DNA of 64,000 nucleotides, taken from Kiloniella laminariae DSM 19542. GTDB taxonomy: Bacteria > Pseudomonadota > Alphaproteobacteria > Kiloniellales > Kiloniellaceae. Position 1 is the first letter of the stretch. Each line of letters begins with the position of its first letter. The stretch spans positions 62,001-126,000 of the forward strand of contig NZ_KB893135.1 of NCBI RefSeq assembly GCF_000374005.1. The letters run 5' to 3'. Positions 47,890 to 57,454 of the stretch are shown here, one piece after another. Under the pieces are notes generated by a model that worked only from the letters and a program-made list of their open reading frames with translations, was not told the origin of the DNA and ran no database searches. The position numbers and the translations under genes were made by a program.

Positions 47890-48051
47890 ATGGCACAGGC
47901 ACTGGGATTTCTTTTTCTCCTGTCGCTACTTGTGACAGGGGTCCTGAACTACACGGCTTTTTCGATCGGGCAGGACGCCTTTAACCAGACTTTCGAGCAA
48001 CCACAATATGCGGCGGCGGGTGAAGAGCTTCTGCTCACCACGGTAAAATAG
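47890..48051 (+). CDS. Small membrane peptide, unknown
   Basis: A 53-residue peptide with one hydrophobic helix (about 4-25) and a short polar tail. GGGGAT lies 7-8 bases upstream of the ATG. It ends 6 bases before the convergent protease stop. Its helix and good start signal favour a real gene, but no family is known. Confidence 0.45.
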   Translation: MAQALGFLFLLSLLVTGVLNYTAFSIGQDAFNQTFEQPQYAAAGEELLLTTVK

Positions 48052-48057
48052 CCTGTA

Positions 48058-49647
48058 TCAACAGCCGCTTTGCAGCAACCCGGCCCCGAACACCTCATCG
48101 CGGCCCGGATCACCGAGATCCTTGGCGCCTCGGGTCAGGGCCAGCAGCAGGACCTTACTGGAAATCGACGGGTTTCTGATTTGAAACAGAGCGGCTGCGG
48201 CCAGCACATAGGGTACGGCATAGGAGGTGCCGCTGCGATAGGCACCGCCTGGCGCAGCAACGCCGGAACCGTCGCCCTCTCCGGTCGCCACAGCCGACCA
48301 GATATCCACCCCCGGTGCGGCCAGATCAATATAGCCGCCCTGATTGGCTGATGGATAAATCCGATTGGCGGCATCAAGCGCCGTTACGCTGATCACACCA
48401 TCAAGCGCAGCTGGATAGACAGGCGGAGCCTCTGGTCCGTGATTACCCGCCGCGGCAAAAATTAGGGCGCCGCGCGACAGGGCAATCTCGAAGCCACGGA
48501 TCAGCAGGCGGTTAGCCCGGTCACTGGCGAGGGAGACATTGATCAAACGAATGTTCTGTTGCAGCAACCAGTCGAGCCCGCGCAAAGTGGCTTCGGTGCT
48601 GGCCAGCTGCTGGCCTTCTTCAACGCGGCGCAAGACCACGGCGCTATAGAGGTGCGCCCCCGGCAGCAACCCTTTCAGTTCCAGATCCGGCGCAGTACCG
48701 CTAAGGATCGAGGCAATCGCCGTAGCGTGTTCCCGGTCCGCAGACAGTCCGCCCAGAAAATCCGCCGAGACCAGATCCTGCCCGGAAAAGGCCGGATGGT
48801 GACGGTCGATTGCACCATCCAGCAGACCGATGACAAGACCGGGGTTACCAGCTGCCCCCAAATTTCCCCCCTGCTTTATCAGGGGGTCAAGACAGCTCTC
48901 TCCTTCGGGCCAGTTAATCTTTTTTTTTGCATAGACCCGGGGGCCGTTTCCCGCAGACAGGTCATCGTTGAGATCAACCTCCGCCTCAGGAAAAACCTGG
49001 CGCAGATCCTGGACAAGCCCCGCTGAATCTGCCGCCCGTACCCGCAGCAACAGACGGTCCAGCGCCACCAAATCATGTCGCTCCAGCAGCGGCACCGATC
49101 TGGCATTCAGCGCGGCAAGAACCGAACTTTCCTGATCCGGGGCAATCAGGATCAGCACGTCCCGTTCCACGGTTTCTTTCGCCCCAGCCCGGGAAAGGGT
49201 CGCAGAGTTAGGACAGATCCGTACCCGCTGGTCACTACGCTGGTACTGGCGGATATTGTTCTTGTCCACCAGCACCAGGCGATAGGCCTGGTTGGCTTCA
49301 AGTCCCTCGTTCGGCAGACGGGTGATAAAGCGTTCATTGCTGCGGCTCAACACATCGATCAGCGTGATCTTGCCGTTGTGTTCCAGCGCAGGTGCTCTCC
49401 GTCCCAGTTCCAGCAGGTTTTTGCCCTCGATGGTCAACATGTCGCCCAGACGGACACAGGTACTGACCAGCCCGGTTATTTCCGGAGATCTGTCGTCCCG
49501 TGAAGGGCGCTCGGGCGCGCTGCCCGGAACACCAGAGGGAACAGCGGAGGGATCTGCCCCGGGAGGAGCAGCCTGCGCCAGACTGAAAGCGCTCCAACCT
49601 GTGCTGATCAGGAAAAGCAGGGCGAAACAGCTTTGCTTCAGCATCAC
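48058..49647 (-). CDS. Exported S8 (subtilisin-like) serine protease, last gene of sigma-factor operon
   Basis: A 529-residue secreted subtilase. After a signal peptide (about 1-25) comes an IPT-like beta domain (VRLGDMLTIEGKNLLELG), then a propeptide-like segment (DVLILIAPDQESSVLAALNAR). The catalytic domain has all three active-site motifs: Asp in GLVIGLLDGAID, His in REHATAIAS and Ser in GTSYAVPYV, plus the oxyanion Asn in AAAGNHGPE. It should therefore be active. Its ATG overlaps the stop of the anti-sigma gene, so expression is coupled to it. The place in the operon suggests that it acts on, or is restrained by, the anti-sigma factor; this is inference. Confidence 0.93.
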   Translation of the reverse strand: MMLKQSCFALLFLISTGWSAFSLAQAAPPGADPSAVPSGVPGSAPERPSRDDRSPEITGLVSTCVRLGDMLTIEGKNLLELGRRAPALEHNGKITLIDVLSRSNERFITRLPNEGLEANQAYRLVLVDKNNIRQYQRSDQRVRICPNSATLSRAGAKETVERDVLILIAPDQESSVLAALNARSVPLLERHDLVALDRLLLRVRAADSAGLVQDLRQVFPEAEVDLNDDLSAGNGPRVYAKKKINWPEGESCLDPLIKQGGNLGAAGNPGLVIGLLDGAIDRHHPAFSGQDLVSADFLGGLSADREHATAIASILSGTAPDLELKGLLPGAHLYSAVVLRRVEEGQQLASTEATLRGLDWLLQQNIRLINVSLASDRANRLLIRGFEIALSRGALIFAAAGNHGPEAPPVYPAALDGVISVTALDAANRIYPSANQGGYIDLAAPGVDIWSAVATGEGDGSGVAAPGGAYRSGTSYAVPYVLAAAALFQIRNPSISSKVLLLALTRGAKDLGDPGRDEVFGAGLLQSGC

Positions 49648-50294
49648 TGCCCCGCTTTCCGGCCCGAATAACCACTGCTGTCATTCTGGGCTGTTTCCAC
49701 CAGATTTCTATGAGCCAGAAGCTTTTCCACCACCGCCTCGCTGTCCCGGGCAACCGACAGGCGGTAAACCCCCAGCGCCGAGGGCCCAGCCACAATAGAG
49801 GCATCGACCGCCAGCAACAGATTGCGGATGTTTTCTTCACTTGCTTCCGGTACAAAGGTAACGGTAATAATCTGCCCACCGAGCTGTGCGGCTGTGCCGC
49901 CCCCGGCTGCAATCAGATCATCACCTGATCTATTCCACATCGGCAAGGTCACGGCCGTTTGCAACAGCAACAACAGGCAGGCCGCGATGGCCGCAAGACG
50001 CCAGCCCCTGATAGAAAGCGGAACAACTGTTCCCGAAGATGTTTCAGCCGAATTCCGCTGTTTCTGTTCTTCTTTCAGGGCTTTCTGCAAGCGCCTCAGG
50101 CCAAACTCGCCGGGACTGTTGCCCAGTTCAAGGTCCTTTACCTCGTCGCGCAGATGTTTCAGAAAATCAATTTCTTCCTGCAGCGCAGGATCTTCTGCCA
50201 GCGCCTGTTCGACCCGGTTCGTTTCTTCGGGCGACAGACTGCCATTGACATAAAAGGGCAGAAGTTGCTCCAGATCCTGTCTTGTTTCACTCAT
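49644..50294 (-). CDS. Transmembrane anti-sigma factor with propeptide-like C-terminal domain
   Basis: A 216-residue protein. The N-terminal cytoplasmic part (LEQLLPFYVNGSLSPEETNRVEQAL) is the anti-sigma domain seen with ECF factors, here without the zinc cysteines. One transmembrane helix follows (about 98-118). The periplasmic end (ITVTFVPEASEENIRNLLLAVDA, then IVAGPSALGVYRLSVARDSEAV and VEKLLAHRNLVETAQ) resembles inhibitor I9/subtilase propeptides. It overlaps the sigma gene by four bases and the protease gene likewise. The domain match suggests binding to the protease encoded next. Confidence 0.88.
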   Translation of the reverse strand: MSETRQDLEQLLPFYVNGSLSPEETNRVEQALAEDPALQEEIDFLKHLRDEVKDLELGNSPGEFGLRRLQKALKEEQKQRNSAETSSGTVVPLSIRGWRLAAIAACLLLLLQTAVTLPMWNRSGDDLIAAGGGTAAQLGGQIITVTFVPEASEENIRNLLLAVDASIVAGPSALGVYRLSVARDSEAVVEKLLAHRNLVETAQNDSSGYSGRKAGQ

Positions 50295-50884
50295 CCGTCT
50301 GCTCCCATTCTGCTGGACAGGCAGTGCTTCATTGCCTGTTTGGCATGGAACATGCGCGTTTTGACGGTGTTTTCCGGACAGTCAACAATGCGGGCAATCT
50401 CGCCGTAAGGCAGATCCTGAAAAAAGGCCAGCTCCATTACTGCCTTTTGCACCGCTTTCAGACGGTCAAGGCAATAACGGATATGCTCGCCGCGTTCCGC
50501 AGAAAGCAGACAGGCCATGGCATCCGGGCTGTCATCAGCCGTTTCCGGAAAATTCTCTTCGTCCATGGGGATGTCTGTTCGCTTGCGCATTCTGTCCACC
50601 GTCTTGTAGTACGCTATTCCAAATAGCCAGGTTGATACTTTCGACCGCCCCTCAAAGGTATCGGCCTTGCGCCAAACCTCGAGGAGGGTTTCATTAAGTA
50701 TGTCGGCGGCTTCAAAGGAATCGTTCAATTTACTTTTGATAAATCTGAACAAGCACTTTTCAAACAGACGGTAAAAATCGGCAAAGGCGTGTTCGTCGCC
50801 CTTGCCGATTTTTTCCAGAAGATACACTGCCGTTTCGTTATCAGATAGCTGTTCTGATCCGTCAGGGGGCATGGTGTTTTTCAT
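50291..50884 (-). CDS. ECF-type RNA polymerase sigma factor
   Basis: A 197-residue sigma factor of the extracytoplasmic function group. Region 2 is present (AFADFYRLFEKCLFRFI, EAADILNETLLEVWRKADTFEGRSKVSTWLFGIAYYKTVDRMRK in sequence), and so is region 4 (ELAFFQDLPYGEIARIVDCPENTVKTRMFHAKQAM). An acidic linker of about 25 residues joins them. It starts 14 bases after the preceding Ig-like protein gene ends and overlaps the anti-sigma gene by four bases. It probably directs transcription of its own operon. Confidence 0.95.
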   Translation of the reverse strand: MKNTMPPDGSEQLSDNETAVYLLEKIGKGDEHAFADFYRLFEKCLFRFIKSKLNDSFEAADILNETLLEVWRKADTFEGRSKVSTWLFGIAYYKTVDRMRKRTDIPMDEENFPETADDSPDAMACLLSAERGEHIRYCLDRLKAVQKAVMELAFFQDLPYGEIARIVDCPENTVKTRMFHAKQAMKHCLSSRMGADG

Positions 50885-50898
50885 CGGATGAGAAGTCC

Positions 50899-52029
50899 CT
50901 ATGGCATCATCAGGCTTTGTCGCGGGGAAAGACCAATAACCCGTCCCTCCCGGTCAAAGGCCCGGATCCGCCAGTCATAACGTGTCCCTGGATCAAGATT
51001 TTCCAGAGACAGCGTGGAAAGACTGAGCTTGAGATCACTTCCCGGAACCAGCTTGCCGGAAATCGGTGTAATCTGCCTCGCGTCGAAAATCTCCAGCTGA
51101 TAGGCGCTTGCCCCCGGCAGCGGCTTCCACGAAAAGACTGTCGCAGTACTTACCGCCGTGCCGTCACCCGGTGTCAGGATCGCGAGATTTTCCTCGGGTT
51201 CTTCTGCTGTGCCTTCCAGCACAAAATAGCGCAAGATCGGTGTTTCAATTCTGCTGTCGGTATCGGCCACGACAAAGGTCACCAGATAAAGACCATTGGT
51301 CCGGGTTGGCAACGGCGGGCTGACAATCCGCGTGCGTCCCTCGCCCGAGCTGGCGAGCTGCTGACGCACCACCTGCAGCACACGTCCACCAGATGATCCC
51401 AGACTGGCTGTCGGATCAATAATCCGCCACTCCCCGCGCAACAGGCCATTGCTGCGGAAGTTCACCTCGGCAATGGCGCGGATACTCTCGTCTTTGCGCA
51501 CCACATCGGTCCGGGCGTCATTTTCAAAATGCAGATCAATCCGGCGAATGCTCAAGGAACCGCCGATCCCGGGCCCGGCAAAAACCCGCAAAGTACCAAG
51601 CCCTGTCGACTGGGTATCGGTGAAGGTCCGGGTAATGGTCACGGCTCCGGCTGCCGCATCGGACACACGGCGCGCCTGTGCCGGGGTCAGGGTAATGACC
51701 TCGCTAAAGGTCAGGCTGTCACTCTGGTTAATGCCCAGGGTCGAAGAACGCGACAAATTGTTACCCAGAATGGCAATGGTCGAGCCATTTACCTTGAGCT
51801 GGGCATTGGCAGAAGAAACGTTCACTGTTGCCGCCACCGTCAGCTGGGTCCGGTTCACGGTCCAGTTCACAGAAAAGGTCGCCGCGCCTTTGGCCGGAAC
51901 TGCAACCCGGGCTGGTGATGCCGTTACAGAATTGACGTTGGCCTGGACCTGCGAAGAGAACGACAAAAGGACCAGAACAGATAAAATCCCGGCCAGCAGC
52001 TGCGACGTAGCACGGGCGTTAGTAACCAA
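50899..52029 (-). CDS. Exported Ig/fibronectin-like protein of the sigma-factor operon
   Basis: A roughly 376-residue secreted protein. A hydrophobic leader ends near SQVQANV. The mature part is beta-rich: an early SPARVAVPAKGAATFSVNW domain, a middle DLHFENDARTDVVRKDE domain, and a C-terminal fibronectin/Ig-like domain (TVFSWKPLPGASAYQLEIFD, then LDPGTRYDWRIRAFD). No enzyme motif is seen. The start is doubtful: the first plausible codon is TTG at 52029, overlapping the barrel gene by 11 bases; the open frame continues within that gene. It likely works at the cell surface with the upstream barrel protein. Confidence 0.72.
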   Translation of the reverse strand: MVTNARATSQLLAGILSVLVLLSFSSQVQANVNSVTASPARVAVPAKGAATFSVNWTVNRTQLTVAATVNVSSANAQLKVNGSTIAILGNNLSRSSTLGINQSDSLTFSEVITLTPAQARRVSDAAAGAVTITRTFTDTQSTGLGTLRVFAGPGIGGSLSIRRIDLHFENDARTDVVRKDESIRAIAEVNFRSNGLLRGEWRIIDPTASLGSSGGRVLQVVRQQLASSGEGRTRIVSPPLPTRTNGLYLVTFVVADTDSRIETPILRYFVLEGTAEEPEENLAILTPGDGTAVSTATVFSWKPLPGASAYQLEIFDARQITPISGKLVPGSDLKLSLSTLSLENLDPGTRYDWRIRAFDREGRVIGLSPRQSLMMP

Positions 52030-54124
52030 AGGCGAAGGGTGCCTTGACCCGCAAGAGCATATAGACCTGATAATCTGTTTCATTTTCTGTGCTATCTGTA
52101 CTTCCATTAGTTTCCTCCATCGAACCACGGACCGCCAGAGCCAGTCCCGGACGATTGCTGCGTGGTTGAAGGAAGGTCCATTCAACCTCGCTATTGACAA
52201 TGTGGCTATCAGGTGTGTCGCCACTGCCGTTCGCAAGGTTCAAATTATAATCAAGATTCAGGTCGAGTTTTTCAGGGACCAACTCTGCCGACACTCCCAA
52301 TGACAGATTGGTGTTATAGCTGAGTTTGTCGCTGTCTTCCTCTTCGAATACCCCGAACTGGGTTCCGCCATAGATATCCAGCCGGTCCGATACGCTCCAG
52401 CCCGCATTGATCCCGCTCAAATGATTGACCGTATCACTGGTTTCATTGGTCTCGTCGTCAAAGCGGGCATAGCTCTGCGAGGCAGACCAGTACCAGTCAC
52501 TATAGCTGGAACCTACAGTAAAGGTTACTGATTTCGACAGGCTGTCCGTATCCGGCCCCGTATAGCCGTCCGGAGTTTTCTCCCGCTCCAGCGTTGCGAC
52601 AAAACCGGACAGCCCGACGTAGGGCGTGCCCAGCCATTCCATCGATCCGCTCTGCGGGTCAAAGCTGTAATTCAGGCTCGCATCCAGGCTTCGCAGGCGA
52701 TCGGTCGGGGTCGAGGCCAGGTCATCAACATTGTTGGTTTCATCCAGCAGATAGAAATTGCCCGACAAGGCCCCCCAATAGATGTTGCTGTAGGCACTGT
52801 AGGCTTCCCGGTCCCCGATCAGCCCCGGATTGGCCAGACTGGCAAAGAAAGTCTCCACCCGGTCATAGCCAACACCCACATCAATCTCGAGCACATCATC
52901 AAAGACAACTGGCCCTTGCTCAAACAGGCGGTGATCGGCGGAGAGGGAAATCGCGTCACTGCCATCTTTTGGTGCTTCACCTGTTGAGCCATCCTGATCA
53001 AACAGTGCATGGGCATATTCCCCGCGCAGCCGGGTGCGCTGCTGATCAAAGCCTTTTTCCAGCACCAGTCCCCAGCCGGAACCCGTTGAAGAAGAGCCGA
53101 GATCGCCGCCTTCCCCCTCCAGACCGATGCCACCGCCATCGCCTGTGCCATCATAATAAAGGCCTGTGATTTTCAGGGCATCAATATCATCAATCCCGTC
53201 CGAGAAAGGTTTAACCGAAGCCGTCAGGCCCTTGATCCGGTCGTCGCTGTCGTTCAGCCCGGTGAAATCATTGGCCCCGGCAACCGAGCTGGTGCCAAAA
53301 GCAAAGCCCTGGGCCTCGAAACGTTCATCCAGTGTACCAAGTCGCACCGAGCTTCCCCGGCGGTAAAAATCGGAAACCAGCTGGGTCTGCAGACCGATAT
53401 CATGATGACCAAGGGTCATGCCGCCTTTCATGCTGTCCCCGGTAAAATCCGCCGTGATATCATACTCGCCGATATCCGCAGGATGCCCGGTCAGGGACTG
53501 GTCAAGGTCGCTCTGGACCAGATAGTTGGCGTGGGCCCTGATGTCCCAGTTTTCCGAAGCAAAGGCGGCATTGCCATCGCCGCCGCCGGAAAGAATGTTG
53601 TCGTTGGTTTCATGACCGATGTTCTGTTGCAGGACCCGGCTGCTGAATTCTGTCAGCGTATCGGCCCGAAAGGTGGCAGAACGCAACAGGGCCTCAGCCT
53701 GGGCAATCTGCTCGGCTTCGGATGGCGCAGCAACCGAACCGGCCACGCCCGGAGCCGCACCTTCAATCTGAAAAAGCCAGCGACCTTTTTCGGTTGTCGT
53801 GCCATCCCCGCCCAGAAGCACCAGCCGCAGGAGGTGCTCCCCCCCGGCCAGAGGCTCAACCGGCTGATAGGTGAAATCGTTGTCATCCAGCGAAAGTAAG
53901 GCCGTGATATCAATACCATCCAGCTCGACCGCCAGCGTGGTCAGTGTCAGGATATCCAGATCTTCCGGCAGATCTACCCGCAAGACAGATTGTGGTGTCT
54001 CAGGCGGGACAAAATCCGCAGTCCAGTCTGCACGGGCCTCTGCACTCAAGCTGCTCAGGGTGAAAAAAAACAGCAAGGCAAACGCCAACAGACGGATTAC
54101 CAGATCAGGCATGACACGCATCAC
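52019..54124 (-). CDS. Putative outer-membrane beta-barrel protein, first gene of sigma-factor operon
   Basis: A 701-residue exported protein. The signal peptide (about 8-31) is followed by a beta-rich plug-like or PEGA/Ig-type domain (LAVELDGIDITALLSLDDNDF, then LAGGEHLLRLVLLGGDG). From about 180 the sequence has the alternating polar/aromatic strands of an outer-membrane barrel, including YSDWYWSASQSYARF, LNLDYNLNLANGSG and a final strand ending VKAPFAFGY, whose last residue is aromatic as barrels require. It is not a recognised TonB receptor. It leads the leftward operon, followed by the Ig-like, sigma, anti-sigma and protease genes. Possibly the sensor or export pore of the system. Confidence 0.75.
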   Translation of the reverse strand: MMRVMPDLVIRLLAFALLFFFTLSSLSAEARADWTADFVPPETPQSVLRVDLPEDLDILTLTTLAVELDGIDITALLSLDDNDFTYQPVEPLAGGEHLLRLVLLGGDGTTTEKGRWLFQIEGAAPGVAGSVAAPSEAEQIAQAEALLRSATFRADTLTEFSSRVLQQNIGHETNDNILSGGGDGNAAFASENWDIRAHANYLVQSDLDQSLTGHPADIGEYDITADFTGDSMKGGMTLGHHDIGLQTQLVSDFYRRGSSVRLGTLDERFEAQGFAFGTSSVAGANDFTGLNDSDDRIKGLTASVKPFSDGIDDIDALKITGLYYDGTGDGGGIGLEGEGGDLGSSSTGSGWGLVLEKGFDQQRTRLRGEYAHALFDQDGSTGEAPKDGSDAISLSADHRLFEQGPVVFDDVLEIDVGVGYDRVETFFASLANPGLIGDREAYSAYSNIYWGALSGNFYLLDETNNVDDLASTPTDRLRSLDASLNYSFDPQSGSMEWLGTPYVGLSGFVATLEREKTPDGYTGPDTDSLSKSVTFTVGSSYSDWYWSASQSYARFDDETNETSDTVNHLSGINAGWSVSDRLDIYGGTQFGVFEEEDSDKLSYNTNLSLGVSAELVPEKLDLNLDYNLNLANGSGDTPDSHIVNSEVEWTFLQPRSNRPGLALAVRGSMEETNGSTDSTENETDYQVYMLLRVKAPFAFGY

Positions 54125-54554
54125 CCTGCGACTTCCCGGCTGGTAAATACAGCCCTGTAATCCATAACGCCCCCCGAAGACAATTCTCTAGATCAAGCAG
54201 AGTATTAAACAGAACGTTTTTGAAAACCCTGCCTGTTGCATCGCTTTTGTAAATATAAAACTGGTCATTCTGCGCGTTTATTTTATTTATTCTCACGCTA
54301 CATCCCTCTTTGCACAGTACTATAACAACCACCCGCAAACCAACTGTTTAAACAGTATCATCATTTCAGTTTGGCATTTCAGTTTGGAATTTATTCTTTC
54401 CGGATGATTTGGCCGTTACTCCAACCTAGCTCCAGGATTTATTCTCCCCAATACATCCCGGCCAATACATCCCCGTCAAACATCCAGATGCTTTCTGCAG
54501 AAGACGAAACAACGGGCCACTGTTGGCACCGTTGTTTCTCTGGCGGAAGAATGG
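54125..54554. repeat. Intergenic region with two short tandem duplications
   Basis: About 430 bases upstream of the barrel-led operon, probably with its promoter. Two head-to-tail duplications are visible: CATTTCAGTTTGG twice (54362-54387) and CCAATACATCCC plus two bases twice (54448-54475). No supported coding frame, RNA gene or terminator was seen. Confidence 0.6.
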
Positions 54555-55853
54555 TTATTCGGGAGCCTGAACCTGCAGACGTTTTGGTTTTGGCTGGGCT
54601 TGGATTGTATCGATGACAACCGGAGCTGGCTTGGCCGGAGAAATCGGCCGTGCAGAAGGTTTAGACGGGATCTGATAAACTTTACCACCCGCTGCAGGGT
54701 TAACCGCAATCTGTGGCGTACAGCGGTGCTTCCATGTTGCTGCTCCGAAATCTTTCCAAGCGCTCCAGCTGTTGCTGTTCTTATCCTTCACCTGGGCCCG
54801 GACTGTCAGTGCGTGATTAAAGGTCTTGTTGATTGTGTTCCAATCCGCGTTTTGATTCTGGCCTAGTTTTTCAATCAAAGGATAATCAAAATCAAAATGT
54901 GCCTGAGGCAGTTGCTCAGAGATATAAAGCATATCGGAAGAACCATACACCGAAGCACTACCATCCTTGATCTGGAAGCGAACCCATCCTGCACCGGAGC
55001 CGTTGTAATTTACACGGATTGTCGGATTACTGTCGGGCGCACACTTTCCAACATAGTTTGGCAGGTTTGGCTGGAATGTTGCCTGTGCGAGTTGCAGCGG
55101 CAGGTCCTGATTGATCTGCAAGTTTTGTCCGACCAGCCCCGGCTTCACCTTAACCGGTGCGTGGACCTCAGGGTCACCTTCATAGCGGATGCTGACCTGA
55201 TAGGATTTGGTCTCGAAACCTGGTTTTGATGATCCGCTTTTTTTACACCAGCCAGCCAGAGAGATCGTCCGTGAAATCGTTACTGTCTGGTCGGCTTTGT
55301 AAAAGTCCACCTCCGTGCCGCCACCTTGCAGGTGGGCTTGAAGTTTTTTGTTGATTTCTGCAACCGGATCAAGCCGCACCGCCGGATGACCGTTTTCGAT
55401 CTTGGCCAATGGCACAGAAAAGCTGTCACTTCCCCCTGCTTCGGTAATCCATTTTCCCAGACCAATCCGGGTTTTGACAGCAGGGTGGAACGTTGCTTTG
55501 TGCAAAGCGCCGCTGTCATTGATATTATCCAGTCCGCCCATACCGATAGCCCCGAAATAGATCGAGGATTTGTCAAAGTCGATACTTTTCTTGTCGCCGC
55601 ATTGAACAAACCCCGAAGCCGGGATCACCAGTTCTGTGCTGTGGGTCTTCAGATTGACATTGCTGACATGTTTGTTGTTTGAAATGTTGCGAACAATAAC
55701 CGGGTTCTGGGCATTGCCCGCGCCCAGGGTCAGATCCACATCCAGAACATACTCCGATGTTCCGCTGGCCGCCTGTGCTGCCGATGTGGCGAATGCCGCC
55801 GCACCCAGCGCCAGAACACTTACTCCCCATAACAGCGTTGCAATTTTTTTCAT
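54555..55853 (-). CDS. Secreted protein, unknown, with proline/lysine-rich tail
   Basis: A 432-residue exported protein with a clear signal peptide (about 1-28, ending SAAQAAS). The mature part has no recognised domain. It contains two similar beta stretches (VDLTLGAGNAQNPVIVRN and VRFQIKDGSASVYGSSDM) and two clusters of cysteines (FVQCGDKK, AGWCKKSG, VGKCAPDSN, KHRCTPQ). The last 45 residues are rich in Pro, Lys and Ala, resembling a cell-wall or membrane-associated tail. GGGGAAG precedes the ATG. It is 430 bases upstream of the barrel operon and in the same direction, but link is unproven. Confidence 0.6.
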   Translation of the reverse strand: MKKIATLLWGVSVLALGAAAFATSAAQAASGTSEYVLDVDLTLGAGNAQNPVIVRNISNNKHVSNVNLKTHSTELVIPASGFVQCGDKKSIDFDKSSIYFGAIGMGGLDNINDSGALHKATFHPAVKTRIGLGKWITEAGGSDSFSVPLAKIENGHPAVRLDPVAEINKKLQAHLQGGGTEVDFYKADQTVTISRTISLAGWCKKSGSSKPGFETKSYQVSIRYEGDPEVHAPVKVKPGLVGQNLQINQDLPLQLAQATFQPNLPNYVGKCAPDSNPTIRVNYNGSGAGWVRFQIKDGSASVYGSSDMLYISEQLPQAHFDFDYPLIEKLGQNQNADWNTINKTFNHALTVRAQVKDKNSNSWSAWKDFGAATWKHRCTPQIAVNPAAGGKVYQIPSKPSARPISPAKPAPVVIDTIQAQPKPKRLQVQAPE

Positions 55854-56061
55854 TGTTCTTCCCCTGATCTTGTTAAAGCATCACCAGACAGCAAAACACT
55901 GTCGTTACTGCTTCTGTCGAACGCGCCCCGGGGAAGGTTCAAAAAAACCGGTAAAAATTATATTTCAAGGTTCTGTCCCTTGCCCGGAAAGCTGCGTCAG
56001 GTGGCATAAACACCTGTATTGCTGTATATTTGAACCGCGATAAAAAGGGCAGGGAGAGGGC

Positions 56062-57336
56062 CTAAACCGGGCACACCACCGAGTTTTCCATTGCAGTTCT
56101 TGGTCGGTGCATCGCAAGCTGTCGGCGCGCTTCATCATGTCGCCCCAGCCGCATCAGTACCGCGACTGACGCATATTCGATCAAATCGCGCTGTGCCCGG
56201 CTGCCCCCAATCCGGGCGTGATCCCACAGTGCTTTGGTCAAAAGGTCGTTTGCCCTTACCCAGTTTTGACAGGCGATAGCACCAAATGCCTCTGCCAGAT
56301 AACGTACGTACTCTGCCGCAGGGCCTTTTGCCTCCCTGATAATCCGTTCCAGCGCATCAGTTTTCCCTGCCATGGCATAGGCCAAGGCAGCATGAACATC
56401 GGCAAAACCAAGTCCTGGATTGGGGAATTTCTCGGCTGCATAGTCACAGACCACCAACCAGCGTGCCGGCGGAACCGTGACACCCGCCATCTCCGCCCGA
56501 TAGAGAACAGCAGCCAGATCAACCATCACATTCAATGGCGGTCCCCAAGCTCCTCTGGGGTCAATGTCACGATCAACCACCCGCCACATCTCCTCTATGT
56601 CACCCCGCGCGAGTGCCCACAAAGCAATGTGCCAGGCGATGTGGCAATGCATCTGCCCCGCTTTGTCATAGCCGCGCTGCCACTCCGTGATAAAGCTGTA
56701 CCCCGCCTCGGTCTGTCCTGTTTCGTAATAAAGATGAGATTGAAAGTGCGCTCCGTGAGCGTTTCGTGGATTGGCTTGCAAAGATTTACCAATGCTCTTT
56801 TCAGCCCGGTCAAACTGCCCGACCTCAACCTGGGCAAAGCCCAGAAGCCCCTGTAGCCACCAGTCATCGCCGTAGTGCGGTTCCAGTATTTCCGCCAGCG
56901 CGAGATTGTCCGCCTCCCGGCCCGGCTGTCCACTGAGCCCGATCAGGCTCAGGACCCCGAGGCATGCCTGTGCGATGAGTACATCTCGGGGGTACTTCCG
57001 CAATTGAATTCGTGCCGCCTGATACCCGGCAGCGCTCTTACCTTTAACAAGCAGGGACATAATCTCGAGGTGGCACCGCTCCTGCTCACTCAGCTCATGG
57101 CGACTTTGCTGCGCGTTCAAAAGCGCGGCTTGTGCCCCCGAGCGGTCGCCAATGACCTGACGGTACCGGGCCAGCGCCACATGCGCGAGAACAAAACCCT
57201 CATCTTCCCGAATGGCAAGAGACAGCGCCTCCTCTACACCCGGTTCGGCACCTAGAAAACGATCAAGCCCCAGGACATAGGCATCACGCGCGGCCCCGGA
57301 AGTTGTAGACAGACTATTCCCATATCGATCCTGCAT
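56062..57336 (-). CDS. TTC38-like tetratricopeptide repeat protein
   Basis: A 424-residue soluble helical protein. The N-terminus (MQDRYGNSLSTTSGAARDAYVLGLDRFLG) and the succession of helical repeats (EALSLAIREDEGFVLAHVALAR, AEKSIGKSLQANPRNAHGAHF, GRHDEARRQLAMHRP) match the tetratricopeptide repeat protein 38 family. TPRs mediate protein contacts; the job of this family in bacteria is unknown. ATG 57336 follows AAGGTGAGAG at good spacing; the frame is open 16 codons upstream. Single gene. Confidence 0.85.
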   Translation of the reverse strand: MQDRYGNSLSTTSGAARDAYVLGLDRFLGAEPGVEEALSLAIREDEGFVLAHVALARYRQVIGDRSGAQAALLNAQQSRHELSEQERCHLEIMSLLVKGKSAAGYQAARIQLRKYPRDVLIAQACLGVLSLIGLSGQPGREADNLALAEILEPHYGDDWWLQGLLGFAQVEVGQFDRAEKSIGKSLQANPRNAHGAHFQSHLYYETGQTEAGYSFITEWQRGYDKAGQMHCHIAWHIALWALARGDIEEMWRVVDRDIDPRGAWGPPLNVMVDLAAVLYRAEMAGVTVPPARWLVVCDYAAEKFPNPGLGFADVHAALAYAMAGKTDALERIIREAKGPAAEYVRYLAEAFGAIACQNWVRANDLLTKALWDHARIGGSRAQRDLIEYASVAVLMRLGRHDEARRQLAMHRPRTAMENSVVCPV

Positions 57337-57454
57337 TGCTCTCACCTTGGCTGGGGAAGGTGATACTAGCCCAGAATGGCTCATTTGTCTGTATTGGCTG
57401 GCGAAACGCTACAAGTACCCCTGCGTTTCAAGACGGTGGTGCCATAGCCCTGTT

